Of a stretch of 64,000 bases of DNA, positions 9,799 to 18,519 are shown piece by piece (the stretch's first letter is position 1; each line of letters begins with the position of its first letter). The notes under the pieces were generated by a model that searched no databases, had not been told where the DNA came from, and saw only the letters and a list, made by a program, of their open reading frames with translations. Made by a program: the position numbers and the translations under genes. Location: assembly GCA_029974635.1 (NCBI GenBank), contig JARKQY010000021.1, forward strand, positions 19,798 to 83,797, read 5' to 3'. Source of the stretch: Bacillota bacterium (lineage in GTDB: Bacteria > Bacillota > UBA4882 > UBA8346).

Positions 9799-10329
9799 AT
9801 GGTAATTAAACGGTTCTTGACGATTCTAACAGTTGTTTTCATATTGTTCTTTGTCTCCGGTTTAGCTTTGGGAGCCAATGGCTATTTCGGCGGAATGGTT
9901 GAAGGATTATATAACGCAGACAATTTTAATGATATGAAGTTTGTGGGGATAATTTACAGGGTTGTTCCGGAGAGCTCTCCTAATTTTGGAGCCGATATTT
10001 CACTGGTAAGCGCGGAAAATCCGGAGGCACTCCTGTTACTGGCCGGAATCAATTTTTTTGTTGGCCCCGAGTCGCTGAAATTTTATTTAGGTTTAGATAT
10101 ATGTTTTAGTGTAGAGATGGGCATTTACTATGATTCTAAAACGTTGGAAGTCTTTAGGATGAATGGCGAACCATATAGTGCTAAATTAGGTTTTCAGTAT
10201 GATGCCGGAGATATCGGCTTTTTTATTCAACATCGAGGACTATTAGCTAAAATTACCGATGAATCTAGCCGTTCGCGAATAATTAGTATTCAGTGTCTTG
10301 AGGCAGGTCTGGTTTTCCAGATCCATTAA
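9799..10329 (+). CDS. Exported protein of unknown function
   Basis: A 176-residue protein with a clear signal peptide (MVIKRFLTIL... to about ALGA). The mature part is made of alternating amphipathic strands (GIIYRVV, ADISLVS, KFYLGLDICFSVEMGIYY, YSAKLGFQYD, GFFIQHRG) ending in an aromatic/hydrophobic strand, which looks like a small beta-barrel or beta-sandwich. Family not recognised. ATG 9799 is chosen because AAGGAGA lies just before it, although the spacing is short; TTG 9784 upstream would put the ribosome site inside the gene. A terminator follows. Confidence 0.6.
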   Translation: MVIKRFLTILTVVFILFFVSGLALGANGYFGGMVEGLYNADNFNDMKFVGIIYRVVPESSPNFGADISLVSAENPEALLLLAGINFFVGPESLKFYLGLDICFSVEMGIYYDSKTLEVFRMNGEPYSAKLGFQYDAGDIGFFIQHRGLLAKITDESSRSRIISIQCLEAGLVFQIH

Positions 10330-10365
10330 GGAAAATTAATTCCAATTTTGCATGCAGATTTATCC

Positions 10366-10396
10366 GCTCCGGGATCTTCAGACCGGGGTTTTCTTT
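10366..10396 (+). terminator. Intrinsic terminator
   Basis: Stem gctccgg / ccggggt (two G-T pairs), ten-base loop, then ttttcttt. Ends the transcript of the exported protein above. Confidence 0.6.
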
Positions 10397-10451
10397 ATGA
10401 AATGGTTCATACTATACTATAATCAATTCGTTCACGGAGGTTATGGATAGT

Positions 10452-11048
10452 ATGGCGATAAAGCATCGTTCCACCGGTATTTTGATTTTTATTCTGGCGC
10501 TCTCTATCTTCATTACCGGATGCCCTGACCGTAAACAGGGCGGCAATATCGTGGAACCTAATATTTTGACCGATATTGAACAAAAGGTTTTTGAACAAAT
10601 CAATGATTACCGTATTTCTCAAGGTATGAACGCTCTTAATTTGCATGAACAAATCGTTTATCAAGCCCGTAACCACAGCCGCGATATGGCCCGGGGGACG
10701 GTATCCTTCGGCCATGAAGGTTTCAATCAGCGGGTTTCCGCTACCGGCATTGCTCCTCAATCTGCTGCCGAGAATGTAGCTTACAACCAGGGATACTCGG
10801 ATCCGGCAACCCGGGCGGTGCAAGGATGGCTGGATAGTCCGGGGCATCTGAAAAATATCCGGGGAAATTTCAACTATACTGGTATTGGAATCGAACGAAA
10901 TAACGCCGGTACTTATTATTTTACCCAGATTTTCATGCTAACCGAAGGAGGAACCGCTCAAATCACCAATCAACAATCGCAGCAACAGCAGCAACCAGAA
11001 AATCAAAACATGGGGAGGGACTGGTCCTGGCTAAAGTTCTGGGAATAA
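10452..11048 (+). CDS. CAP-domain (SCP/PR1-like) lipoprotein
   Basis: A lipoprotein with N-terminal KHRSTG, hydrophobic core and lipobox FITGC, so it should be lipid-anchored outside the membrane. The domain that follows (about residues 40-175) is a bacterial CAP/SCP domain: INDYRISQGMNAL, HSRDMARGTVSFGHEGFNQR (metal-site His), AAENVAYN and WLDSPGHLKNI (second His). The tail is a Gln-rich stretch (QQSQQQQQPENQ) ending in WSWLKFWE. The family resembles YkwD and sporulation-associated CAP proteins; biochemical role unknown. GGAGG ends at 10440, giving poor spacing to ATG 10443 (2) and longer spacing to ATG 10452 (11); I prefer the latter. Confidence 0.8.
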   Translation: MAIKHRSTGILIFILALSIFITGCPDRKQGGNIVEPNILTDIEQKVFEQINDYRISQGMNALNLHEQIVYQARNHSRDMARGTVSFGHEGFNQRVSATGIAPQSAAENVAYNQGYSDPATRAVQGWLDSPGHLKNIRGNFNYTGIGIERNNAGTYYFTQIFMLTEGGTAQITNQQSQQQQQPENQNMGRDWSWLKFWE

Positions 11049-11063
11049 ATCACAGCGGAGCAA

Positions 11064-11180
11064 GGGCTGTCCCAAAAGGTATTTTAAACGATGATGATAT
11101 ACAATATATAAGTTTCAATTGTCTGTGGATGTTATATATTGTATATCATTTCGGATTCAAATTGCTTTTTAGACAGCCTC
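11064..11180. repeat. 117-bp palindromic intergenic element
   Basis: Outer ends gggctgtccc / agacagcctc pair partially. Inside lies a perfect 17-bp inverted repeat (11094-11110 and 11133-11149, atgatatacaatatata and its complement) around a 22-base loop. The GGCTGTC...GACAGCC ends recur in the leader hairpin at 52388-52442 and, in altered form, in terminators near 32508 and 18364, so this may be a repeat family that supplies terminators. Confidence 0.6.
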
Positions 11181-11214
11181 TTGCATCCCGATTTTTATCG
11201 TGAGATAATTACGA

Positions 11215-11220
11215 TATAAT
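11215..11220 (+). promoter_or_regulatory. Possible -10 box upstream of the small membrane protein
   Basis: TATAAT at 11215-11220, 80 bases upstream of ATG 11301. No good -35 box at 17 bases (ttttta). Confidence 0.35.
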
Positions 11221-11300
11221 AAGGAACCATCCTAAAAAATTCACGTTTATTTATCCGGAGAGGCCTAACTCTATTTGCCAAATTAAAATTAAGGGTGAAA

Positions 11301-11588
11301 ATGAACAAATTAGCCAACCAAAATTCATTCAAGCTTCTGGCAATCATTTTCCTTTGTTTGCTGCTACTCTCATTCCCTGTCCATGCCTCACTTACGGACG
11401 GCGGAAATCATTATTTCCTTTTGGGCCTCTTAATTGACGCAGTTCTTGCCGCCGCCATCCTCTTTACTTTTGCCCCGGTCTTTATTCTAATTGGAGTTGT
11501 TTCCTTCACTCCCATTGTCTTCACCGGAACAACGCCTGATAGCGGAATTCAGCGCCGCGCTCCCCCGGCAAACCTCTTGTTCTACTAA
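11301..11588 (+). CDS. Small exported or membrane protein, unknown
   Basis: A 95-residue protein. Residues 1-30 look like a signal peptide or first membrane helix ending PVHA|S; a second long hydrophobic stretch (about residues 40-78, LLGLLIDAVLAAAILFTFAP...) would form one or two membrane helices. C-terminal tail is short and polar (GIQRRAPP). ATG 11301 is preceded by AAGGG. No family recognised. It lies between the CAP lipoprotein and the SecA2-like gene. Confidence 0.5.
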   Translation: MNKLANQNSFKLLAIIFLCLLLLSFPVHASLTDGGNHYFLLGLLIDAVLAAAILFTFAPVFILIGVVSFTPIVFTGTTPDSGIQRRAPPANLLFY

Positions 11589-11698
11589 ACTTTAAGCGAG
11601 AATAGCCCATATTTAGACAGGCAGCGAATCTTCCGATATTCGGCCTTATTTCCGGCTGTTCTCACGATTAATTTATAGAAGGAACTGGAGGGTTTACC

Positions 11699-14053
11699 AT
11701 GTTAAAAGCCATTGCCAAACTGCAGCGCCTGGCTGATTTTCAACGCGCTCCGGTGCAGTTTGATTTCACTGCCTATCATTCGTTGCTTCAAGAAATAGAT
11801 CAATACCGCTTGGAATCCGAGTCCGATGCCAGGCTCCGGGAATATGTCACTGAGTTAAGAACCCAGGTTTTCAACAACATTCCACTAGAAAAACTGCTTT
11901 CAAAAACATATGCATTGGTGCGGGAGGTATCCCGGCGCATACTCGGCCTTCGTCCGTTTGACGTCCAGGTTTTGGCCGGGATTGCCATGCATCATGGCAA
12001 GATCGTAGAAATGCTTACCGGCGAGGGAAAGACCCTGGCCGCGGTGCTGCCGGCCTGTTTAAACGGCTTGGCCGGGCAAGGAGTCCATATCCTGACCTTC
12101 AATGATTATTTAGCCAAACGGGACGCACATTGGATGGGACCGGTATATCAGTTTCACGGATTGACCGTAGGTTATATTCAAAGCGGCATGAATCCGGCAG
12201 AACGTAAAAAAGCTTATGACTGCGATATAACATACGTAACTGCCAAAGAGGCCGGATTCGATCATTTACGGAGCTTCCTTTGCTACGATAAGGCTGATCT
12301 GTTGCAACGGCCATTTCATTTTGCCATTATTGATGAGGCTGACTCCATTTTGATTGATGAAGGCCGGATTCCGTTAATCATTGCCGGGAACCGGCCGGTT
12401 CAAGAGAATAAACTGCGTCAAACTTTGGCGGAACTGGTCCTGAAGTTTATCCCGGAGATTGATTACGGATTAGATGAGTATCAGCGCAATGTATTTCTGA
12501 CTGAATCCGGAATTGCCAAGGCTGAAGCTGGGTTGAATTGCGATAATTTATATAACGCCAATAATTTGAAATTATTGACGCTTTTGAATAACGCCCTTCA
12601 CGCCGAAGTCTTGCTGCACCGGGATATTGACTACATCATCCGGGATGGCCGGATAGAGCTGGTGGATGAGTTTACCGGCCGGGTGGTGGAGAACCGGCAT
12701 TGGCCGGATGGTTTGCAGGAAGCCATTGTAGCCAAGGAAGGTTTGGATGCTCAATGGGGGGGCCGAATATTGGGTTCAATAACAATGCAGCATTTCTTGA
12801 ATGGCTACCCCAAAATTGCCGGAATGACAGGCACCGCCCAAGCTGCCGCCGACGAATTCAAGGAGTTTTATAACCTGGAAGTGGCGGTTATTCCGCCCAA
12901 CCGTCCTTGCATCCGTATCGATGAACCGGACTTGATCTTTACGGATCAAAGAACCAAGCTGAAGGCCATTATTCAGGAAATTATCCGGGTTCATGCCGGC
13001 GGACGCCCGGTACTGATTGGTACCGGGACGATCCGGGAGTCGGAAAGCCTGGCCGGTTTATTAGACCGTAGTGGCATTCCCTATCAATTATTAAACGCCA
13101 AAAATGATGAACAGGAAGCCCAAATCATCGCTCAAGCGGGGAGACTCGGAGCGGTTACTATTTCCACCAACATGGCCGGGCGGGGAACGGATATCCGGTT
13201 GGGCGGAGCCGGTGCGACGGCGGAGGAATATGCTCGGGTTAAAGCTCTGGGAGGACTCTATATAATCGGCACCACTCATTTTGAAAGTACCCGGATTGAT
13301 GCTCAACTCCGGGGCCGGGCCGGCCGTCAGGGAGATCCCGGCTCCAGCCGTTTTTTCATCAGTATGGAGGATGAGCTCATCTGCCGGTATGGAATTCGGG
13401 AACTGCTCCCCTCAAAATACCGTCATTTGAAACAGGAGAACTTCATTGCTGAGCCGGCGTTGAACCGGCAGCTCCTGAGCGTCCAGCGAATCATCGCAGC
13501 CCAAAACTACGAAATCCGTAAAAGTTTATGGAAATATTCCTGGATAGTCGAGCAACAGCGCCGGGTAATTCACGAAAGACGCCGGAATGTTTTATTGGAT
13601 CATACGGAACCTTGGTTGTTCCGCACCGCTTTGCCGGAGCGGTATACCCGGTTATCGGATATATATGGGGAAACAGTATTGCAACAAGCTGAAAAGTACG
13701 TTACCTTATATCACATCGATAATCTCTGGGCTGATTTCTTGGAGGAGATCGCTCAAGTTCGCGAAGGCATTCACCTGGTCAGCTTAAGCGGCCGGAATCC
13801 TTTGGATGAATTCCACCGGTTGGTGACGGCGGCCTGCTTTGATCTGCAACAGCAAATCGATGCGCAGATTATTGCCACCCTTAGGGGCATTGAGATTACT
13901 GACGCCGGTATTGATCTGGAGAAGGAAGGTTTACGGGGACCTTCAGCAACCTGGACATACCTGGTCAATGATGCTCCCTTTGGAGGAACATTGGCGATGA
14001 TGCTGGCGCCGTTGATCAAGAAGCTGTTAAAACGGAGCGACGAACTGGAATAG
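11699..14053 (+). CDS. secA2: SecA-like preprotein translocase ATPase (SecA2 type)
   Basis: A SecA-family motor of 784 residues. Visible motifs are LTGEGKTLA (Walker A, about residues 105-113), TFNDYLAKRDA, IIDEADSILIDEGR (DEAD box, about 211), GMTGTA, NMAGRGTDIRLGG (about 490) and RGRAGRQGDPG (about 537). It is shorter than housekeeping SecA and lacks the C-terminal zinc/SecB-binding CxC motif; instead it ends in a segment containing WTYLVNDAPFGG and a hydrophobic stretch. That fits an accessory SecA2 handling a subset of exported proteins rather than the essential SecA. No SecY2 or accessory Asp proteins are nearby. The start is ATG 11699 behind CTGGAGGG. Family assignment is secure; the accessory role is inferred. 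Confidence 0.88.
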   Translation: MLKAIAKLQRLADFQRAPVQFDFTAYHSLLQEIDQYRLESESDARLREYVTELRTQVFNNIPLEKLLSKTYALVREVSRRILGLRPFDVQVLAGIAMHHGKIVEMLTGEGKTLAAVLPACLNGLAGQGVHILTFNDYLAKRDAHWMGPVYQFHGLTVGYIQSGMNPAERKKAYDCDITYVTAKEAGFDHLRSFLCYDKADLLQRPFHFAIIDEADSILIDEGRIPLIIAGNRPVQENKLRQTLAELVLKFIPEIDYGLDEYQRNVFLTESGIAKAEAGLNCDNLYNANNLKLLTLLNNALHAEVLLHRDIDYIIRDGRIELVDEFTGRVVENRHWPDGLQEAIVAKEGLDAQWGGRILGSITMQHFLNGYPKIAGMTGTAQAAADEFKEFYNLEVAVIPPNRPCIRIDEPDLIFTDQRTKLKAIIQEIIRVHAGGRPVLIGTGTIRESESLAGLLDRSGIPYQLLNAKNDEQEAQIIAQAGRLGAVTISTNMAGRGTDIRLGGAGATAEEYARVKALGGLYIIGTTHFESTRIDAQLRGRAGRQGDPGSSRFFISMEDELICRYGIRELLPSKYRHLKQENFIAEPALNRQLLSVQRIIAAQNYEIRKSLWKYSWIVEQQRRVIHERRRNVLLDHTEPWLFRTALPERYTRLSDIYGETVLQQAEKYVTLYHIDNLWADFLEEIAQVREGIHLVSLSGRNPLDEFHRLVTAACFDLQQQIDAQIIATLRGIEITDAGIDLEKEGLRGPSATWTYLVNDAPFGGTLAMMLAPLIKKLLKRSDELE

Positions 14054-14126
14054 AATCTCATTCATTTTATGAAAGGTTTTTTTTGCCTCCTGTCGTATTG
14101 GTATTTATATACCGGAGGTGATATTA

Positions 14127-14675
14127 ATGCGAAAATTCGTCGCCTGGGTTTCCATTATCGTTTTTGGATTGATGGCGGTTTATATTATTACGCGGCGTGA
14201 TTCCAACAGTCAACCGCAGTTTGTTACGTTCACCCTACCCAAAGCATACGCCATAACTTATCCGAAAGGCTGGCTACGGGAGGGTGGAAGACAAAAAAGC
14301 GGTTTTGAAATCTTGGCAATCTATAATTACGATTATCGTAACGTAACCAATCCGGATGGCAGTTTCGAGCCGGGTCAGATAAAAATCGCTTTAAGTATTG
14401 TCGATAAAGGATTCAAACCGTTAACCCGGATTATTGACGAACAGTATGCCGGGGCTGATCGGGATTTTACCCAAGAAGTTTTGAAGCTTGGCGAACGTCA
14501 GGCAATCCGGGTATCCGGTAATTTTGCGGCAAATGGCGATATATCTTCAAAGATAGAGACCTATCTCGATTATAATGACCACCAATATGCAATGTTAGTC
14601 GGATATTATAATGGGGATACCGCTACCGCTAAAATTATCGAAACAGTCCAGGCGTCATTTGAAGTGCTCAAGTGA
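14127..14675 (+). CDS. Membrane-anchored protein with a PsbP/YP-like soluble domain, unknown
   Basis: A 182-residue protein with one N-terminal membrane anchor (about residues 5-24) followed by an exported soluble domain. The pattern FTLPKAYAITYPKGWLREGG...FEILAIY, later IKIALSIVDK and a C-terminal YLDYNDHQYAMLVGYYNG...IIETVQASFEVLK resembles the PsbP-like/DUF-type beta-sheet domain seen in many Gram-positive lipoproteins (Ys.PegW start, F...iv.sF.f end). Function unknown. ATG 14127 is chosen because GGAGGTGAT precedes it; the GTG at 14118 is part of that site. Confidence 0.65.
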   Translation: MRKFVAWVSIIVFGLMAVYIITRRDSNSQPQFVTFTLPKAYAITYPKGWLREGGRQKSGFEILAIYNYDYRNVTNPDGSFEPGQIKIALSIVDKGFKPLTRIIDEQYAGADRDFTQEVLKLGERQAIRVSGNFAANGDISSKIETYLDYNDHQYAMLVGYYNGDTATAKIIETVQASFEVLK

Positions 14676-14733
14676 TGACCATTCCGTTTGCTTAAGCGTT
14701 GCTTGTAAATATTAATCCAGGTACGGAGAAATT

Positions 14734-16113
14734 ATGAAACAATTTATTGCCAGGAATCGGGACTTTTTCGGCCCGATCTTCACCATTGCCTTGCCCCTGG
14801 CCTTGCAAAACCTTATATCAGCGTCATTGAATATGATTGATGTAATTATCGTCGGGCAGTTGGGACAAACGGCAATCGCCGCGGTGGGTCTGGGAAATCA
14901 GGTCTTTTTTATTTTAAACTTGTTGTTATTCGGGCTCAATAGCGGTATAGCTATTTTTACCGCGCAGTTCTGGGGCCAAAGAGATGTAACCAATATCCGC
15001 CGGGTATTGGGGGTCGGGTTGCTTACCGGAGTGGTAATTAGCTTTTTGTTTTCGTTAATCTCGTGGCTGTTTCCGGATGCTGTCCTGTCGCTGTATACGA
15101 ATGATCCGGCGGTTATTTTACGGGGTTCGGAGTTTTTGCGGGTGATTGCTTTCAGTTATGTCGTAAATGCGGTTTCATTTGGTTATGCTTTTGTGTTACG
15201 CAGCACCGGAAAAGTAATGCTGCCTGTAAAAATTAGCAGTGCCGCCCTTATTATTAATACGATTTTAAATTATCTCCTGATATACGGAAAATTTGGCTTC
15301 CCCAGGCTTGAGGTGGCCGGATCCGCATTAGCCACCGTTATAGCCAGAATTGTTGAATTGGTTTTGATGTTGGGAATCGTATATGGAAAGAATTTAGTTC
15401 CGGCAGCCAAATTGAGAGAGTTATTGGATTTTTCCGCTGCCTTTGCAAAACAATTTTTCAAAACCACGGTTCCGGTAATTTTAAATGAATCCCTTTGGGC
15501 GTTGGGGATTACTATGTTTACTGTGGTCTACGCGCATATGGGGACTGCAGTGGTGGCCGGGGTTAATATCTTTTCAACTATCGAAAGAATGGCTTTCGTG
15601 CTCTTTTTCGGATTAGCCCAGGCTTGTGCGGTTACAGTGGGGCACGATATTGGCGCCGGCCGGGAATCAAGCGCCTTTACCCGCGCCAAACAGTATTCTC
15701 TGGTTGGTCCGGCAGTCAGTCTATTGATTGGCTGGAGTTTAGTATTGGCGGGGCGGCCGATTTTAGGCTTATTCCGGATATCGGCTGAGGCCAGTGAGGT
15801 GGCCGGACAGATCCTGCTCGTCTTCGCCTGGGTATTACCATTTAAAGTTTTTAACTTGATCAACATTGTCGGAATATTACGCGGCGGGGGCGATACCCGG
15901 TTTAGTTTATTCTTAGATATCGGCGTGTTGTGGCTTGTGGCCGTCCCCCTCTCTTTCCTGGCCGGCTTGGTATGGCATTTTCCGCCGCATCTGGTTTATT
16001 TGCTGGCGGCCTCGGAAGAAGTGGTAAAATTTATTCTGGGTATTCAACGGGTGCTCTCTAGAAAATGGATCAATAATTTGACACATTCCATGCGAACCAT
16101 AGCTGAAAAATAA
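14734..16113 (+). CDS. MATE-family cation/drug or metabolite antiporter
   Basis: A 459-residue protein with twelve membrane segments in two repeated halves, typical of MatE transporters. The N-half contains NMIDVIIVGQLGQTAIAAVGLGNQ (short form GQLG..AIAAVGL) and the C-half repeats the pattern with GTAVVAGVNIF and ARGGGDTR-like LRGGGDTRFS. Start ATG 14734 behind ACGGAGA. The substrate is not predictable; family members export drugs, flavonoids or lipid-linked metabolites using Na+ or H+. It is the last gene before the polysaccharide-degradation region. Confidence 0.88.
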   Translation: MKQFIARNRDFFGPIFTIALPLALQNLISASLNMIDVIIVGQLGQTAIAAVGLGNQVFFILNLLLFGLNSGIAIFTAQFWGQRDVTNIRRVLGVGLLTGVVISFLFSLISWLFPDAVLSLYTNDPAVILRGSEFLRVIAFSYVVNAVSFGYAFVLRSTGKVMLPVKISSAALIINTILNYLLIYGKFGFPRLEVAGSALATVIARIVELVLMLGIVYGKNLVPAAKLRELLDFSAAFAKQFFKTTVPVILNESLWALGITMFTVVYAHMGTAVVAGVNIFSTIERMAFVLFFGLAQACAVTVGHDIGAGRESSAFTRAKQYSLVGPAVSLLIGWSLVLAGRPILGLFRISAEASEVAGQILLVFAWVLPFKVFNLINIVGILRGGGDTRFSLFLDIGVLWLVAVPLSFLAGLVWHFPPHLVYLLAASEEVVKFILGIQRVLSRKWINNLTHSMRTIAEK

Positions 16114-16438
16114 TCCAACATTTTAAAACAGGACGGTTTTTCGTAAAAGGAGGGAATTTTTTGGGGATAATTTTAATGGTATAGACATCTATTCACCTAG
16201 ACGAATAAACCAATATAGTGTAGAATAAAAAAAGACAGCTAATACTATATCAATCTGAAACGGGATTTTATGTATCGATGAAAGGAGGCTGCCGAAAGAG
16301 TTAGTATAGTGTTTCGCAAATAATATGCGCTATACTTTGGTAAAACGTTCATTCTGATTGTAATGTTATTTCGAGAACGTTTTACTAGATTGAGACCTTA
16401 CTCAAGATGAGATAATACTTTTAGGGAGGAGAGTCCGA
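16114..16438. other. 325-bp leader region of the chitinase gene
   Basis: Contains the double-hairpin element at 16303-16388 (separate entry) and AGGGAGGA as ribosome site (about 16423-16430). Downstream of the element, TTGAG...CTCAA at about 16391-16406 is a short palindrome. No convincing promoter pair was found. Confidence 0.4.
16303..16388 (+). promoter_or_regulatory. Double-hairpin element, copy 1 (candidate structured RNA or mobile palindrome)
   Basis: Hairpin 1: agtatagtgt (16303-16312) pairs with gcgctatact (16327-16336). Hairpin 2: gtaaaacgttc (16340-16350) pairs perfectly with gaacgttttac (16375-16385). The same structure recurs at 26042-26150 with paired substitutions that keep both stems. 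The second stem contains AACGTT, so it could also act as a LacI-type operator. Confidence 0.6.
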
Positions 16439-18241
16439 ATGAGTGGCATACGGTCGTATTGTGTAATTTTACTTAGTATGGCATTGTTGGTTGCAGTTTC
16501 CGCCGGTTTTGTTTTTTCCGCCCCGGCAAGTCCGAAAAATTTCATAATTTATTTCCCCAATTGGGGAACTTATGGTGAAGCCCATAAAAACTTTACGGTT
16601 GGCAATATTCCCTGGGATAAAGTGACTGTCATCAATCATGCTTTCTTGGAAGTAAATAATGAATTTAAACTTGGTTTTACAGACGATTGGGCTGACTTGA
16701 GTATTGTTTACCCCCATTCCGAAGAGGATGGGTTAAAAGGACATTTTGGCGAGTATAAGTATTATAAACAATTGTATCCTCAAGTAAAACTTCTGGCATC
16801 TGTGGGTGGATGGACCAGGGGTCATAATTTCCATGCCATGGCGTTAACCGCAGCAGGACGTCAAACCTTTGCCGACAGTTGTGTGGAATTTTTAGACAAA
16901 TATCCTTTCTTCGACGGAATTGACCTGGATTGGGAGTATCCCGGCGTGCACCGTGATCCGGATCCCGGGGATAAATACGATAAAGGCTGTCCCGGAGGAC
17001 CAGAAGGAACTGTCAATTTCACCTTATTATTAAAAGACTTGCGGGAAACCTTCGACAAAAACGGCCTCACCGGGAAATTGCTTACGGCGGCCATTCCTGC
17101 CGGTTACGATAAACTAGCGCTGCAACAACCGAAAGAGTATCATAAATATCTTGATTTTATAAACGTGATGACTTATGACTTCCATGGCGCGGCGGATCCC
17201 GTTACCGGCCATCTGTCACCCTTATATGCCAATCCGAAAGACACCGCTCCGCAAAAACCGGTAAATGTCAAGAAATACTATAATACTGATTACGCTATGA
17301 AACTGTTGGTTAAACTTGGAGTACCCAAGGGAAAATTGAATGTGGGTTCTCCTTGGTACTCCCGTGGTTGGAAAAATGTAGATGGGAATACCGGTATTAA
17401 CGGTTTATTCGCCAATGCCAACGGTGGCCCGGTGGGGAATTGGGATGATCCCGACAATCCAGGCGGTCAGAACTCGTACTTCCGACTGAAAGAAATGGAA
17501 ACGCTGCCCGGTTTCGTAAAATACCGTGATGAAAAAAGCGGCGGGTCTCCTTGGCTGTATAATGCCGGTACTGGTGAGGTGTATACATATGAGGATGAAG
17601 TTTCCCTGGCAAAGCGGTGCGATTACATCAAGAAAAAAGGCTTCGGGGGGATTATCGTCTGGGAGATCACCGGGGATGACAAAGATTTTACCTTAACCAA
17701 CCTGGTTTACAATAAATTGATTGGCTCAATTACAATACCGATTGCTGTAGATGATAAAAAAGGAGAGCAAGTGGTAGTAGATGATAAAAAAGGGGGGCAA
17801 GTGGTAAATGGAACTTTTGGTGCCGCTATAGGTAAGCCTTGGTTTTATTGGACCGAAGCTACTGCCAAACTCGCCCTTGAAAATGGCGAAGCCAAGATTT
17901 CCATTAAAGATGAAGGCGCTGAGTATTGGAGTGTCCAATTTAATGCGGATGGAATTCGAGTGGCTAAAGATCAAACCTATGTTTTAAAATTCGATGCCCG
18001 CTCAACCGTTCCGAGAGATATTGTAGTCATAGTCGAACATAGAGTCCAACCGTTTGCCAAGCATTATGGGCCGGAAACTGTGCGTATTACAGATAAAATG
18101 ACGACGTATACTTATGAATACACCCAGAAAGAAGTGAGTGATGATGATTCCCATATAGTATTCGGTCTGGGTAAAGTTGGCAATAAAGTGGGTAAGGCCC
18201 ATGATGTCTTTATCGATAATGTGAGTTTTACATCAAAATAA
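16439..18241 (+). CDS. Secreted GH18 chitinase with C-terminal CBM4-like module
   Basis: A 600-residue endochitinase-type enzyme hydrolysing beta-1,4-GlcNAc polymers. A signal peptide (about 1-27, ending FSA) precedes a GH18 TIM barrel (about 30-430) with SVGGW and the catalytic DGIDLDWEYPG motif (acid Glu166), VMTYDFHG, and VWEITGDD near the barrel end. A linker with two copies of VDDKKGxQVV (residues about 437-456; 30-bp direct duplication at 17746-17805) joins a carbohydrate-binding module (about 457-600) starting NGTFG and ending VFIDNVSFTSK, the same CBM4/9-like type as in four neighbouring proteins. Start ATG 16439 behind AGGGAGGA. Two terminators follow. Confidence 0.92.
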   Translation: MSGIRSYCVILLSMALLVAVSAGFVFSAPASPKNFIIYFPNWGTYGEAHKNFTVGNIPWDKVTVINHAFLEVNNEFKLGFTDDWADLSIVYPHSEEDGLKGHFGEYKYYKQLYPQVKLLASVGGWTRGHNFHAMALTAAGRQTFADSCVEFLDKYPFFDGIDLDWEYPGVHRDPDPGDKYDKGCPGGPEGTVNFTLLLKDLRETFDKNGLTGKLLTAAIPAGYDKLALQQPKEYHKYLDFINVMTYDFHGAADPVTGHLSPLYANPKDTAPQKPVNVKKYYNTDYAMKLLVKLGVPKGKLNVGSPWYSRGWKNVDGNTGINGLFANANGGPVGNWDDPDNPGGQNSYFRLKEMETLPGFVKYRDEKSGGSPWLYNAGTGEVYTYEDEVSLAKRCDYIKKKGFGGIIVWEITGDDKDFTLTNLVYNKLIGSITIPIAVDDKKGEQVVVDDKKGGQVVNGTFGAAIGKPWFYWTEATAKLALENGEAKISIKDEGAEYWSVQFNADGIRVAKDQTYVLKFDARSTVPRDIVVIVEHRVQPFAKHYGPETVRITDKMTTYTYEYTQKEVSDDDSHIVFGLGKVGNKVGKAHDVFIDNVSFTSK

Positions 18242-18259
18242 TTTATGATTTAAAAAAAA

Positions 18260-18307
18260 GGGGGTGTCGCAAAACTGCCTTTTTAACAGTTAGCGGCACT
18301 CCCTTTT
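18260..18307 (+). terminator. Intrinsic terminator after the chitinase gene
   Basis: Imperfect stem gggggtgtcgc...aaaactg / cagt...tagcggcactccc followed by tttt; preceded by an A-run, so it may work in both directions. Confidence 0.7.
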
Positions 18308-18363
18308 CCATCCAAAAAACTAAATGTCCAGCTAAATTAAGTGATAATTTCATTAACTCAAAA

Positions 18364-18417
18364 GAGGCTGTTGTAAATAAGCTTTCAAGTTTATTTTGCA
18401 ACAGTCCCTTTTTATTT
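18364..18417 (+). terminator. Second hairpin-T-run
   Basis: A roughly 20-bp imperfect stem (gaggctgttgtaaataag / ttattttgcaacagtccc) followed by ctttttatttt. The GGCTGTTG...CAACAGTCC ends recall the GGCTGTC-type repeats elsewhere in the window. Confidence 0.6.
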
Positions 18418-18499
18418 TGGTTGGTTATCTATTTTTTGATGGTAATGCCGTAATAGATATCAAAAATAATAGAGACTTACCGATGAAAAAAATATAGTG

Positions 18500-18505
18500 T
18501 ATAAT
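18500..18505 (+). promoter_or_regulatory. Candidate -10 box upstream of the GH16-CBM gene
   Basis: TATAAT in an AT-rich stretch about 165 bases before ATG 18669; the -35 position is weak. The MITE-like element at 18520 would then lie inside the leader. Confidence 0.35.
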
Positions 18506-18519
18506 ATTAATTATTCGTG

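Noticed and set aside
16261..16310. Possible c-di-GMP-type riboswitch before the chitinase gene
   Set aside because: Only a vague match around gaaaggaggctgcc; conserved core and pairing of that class are absent.
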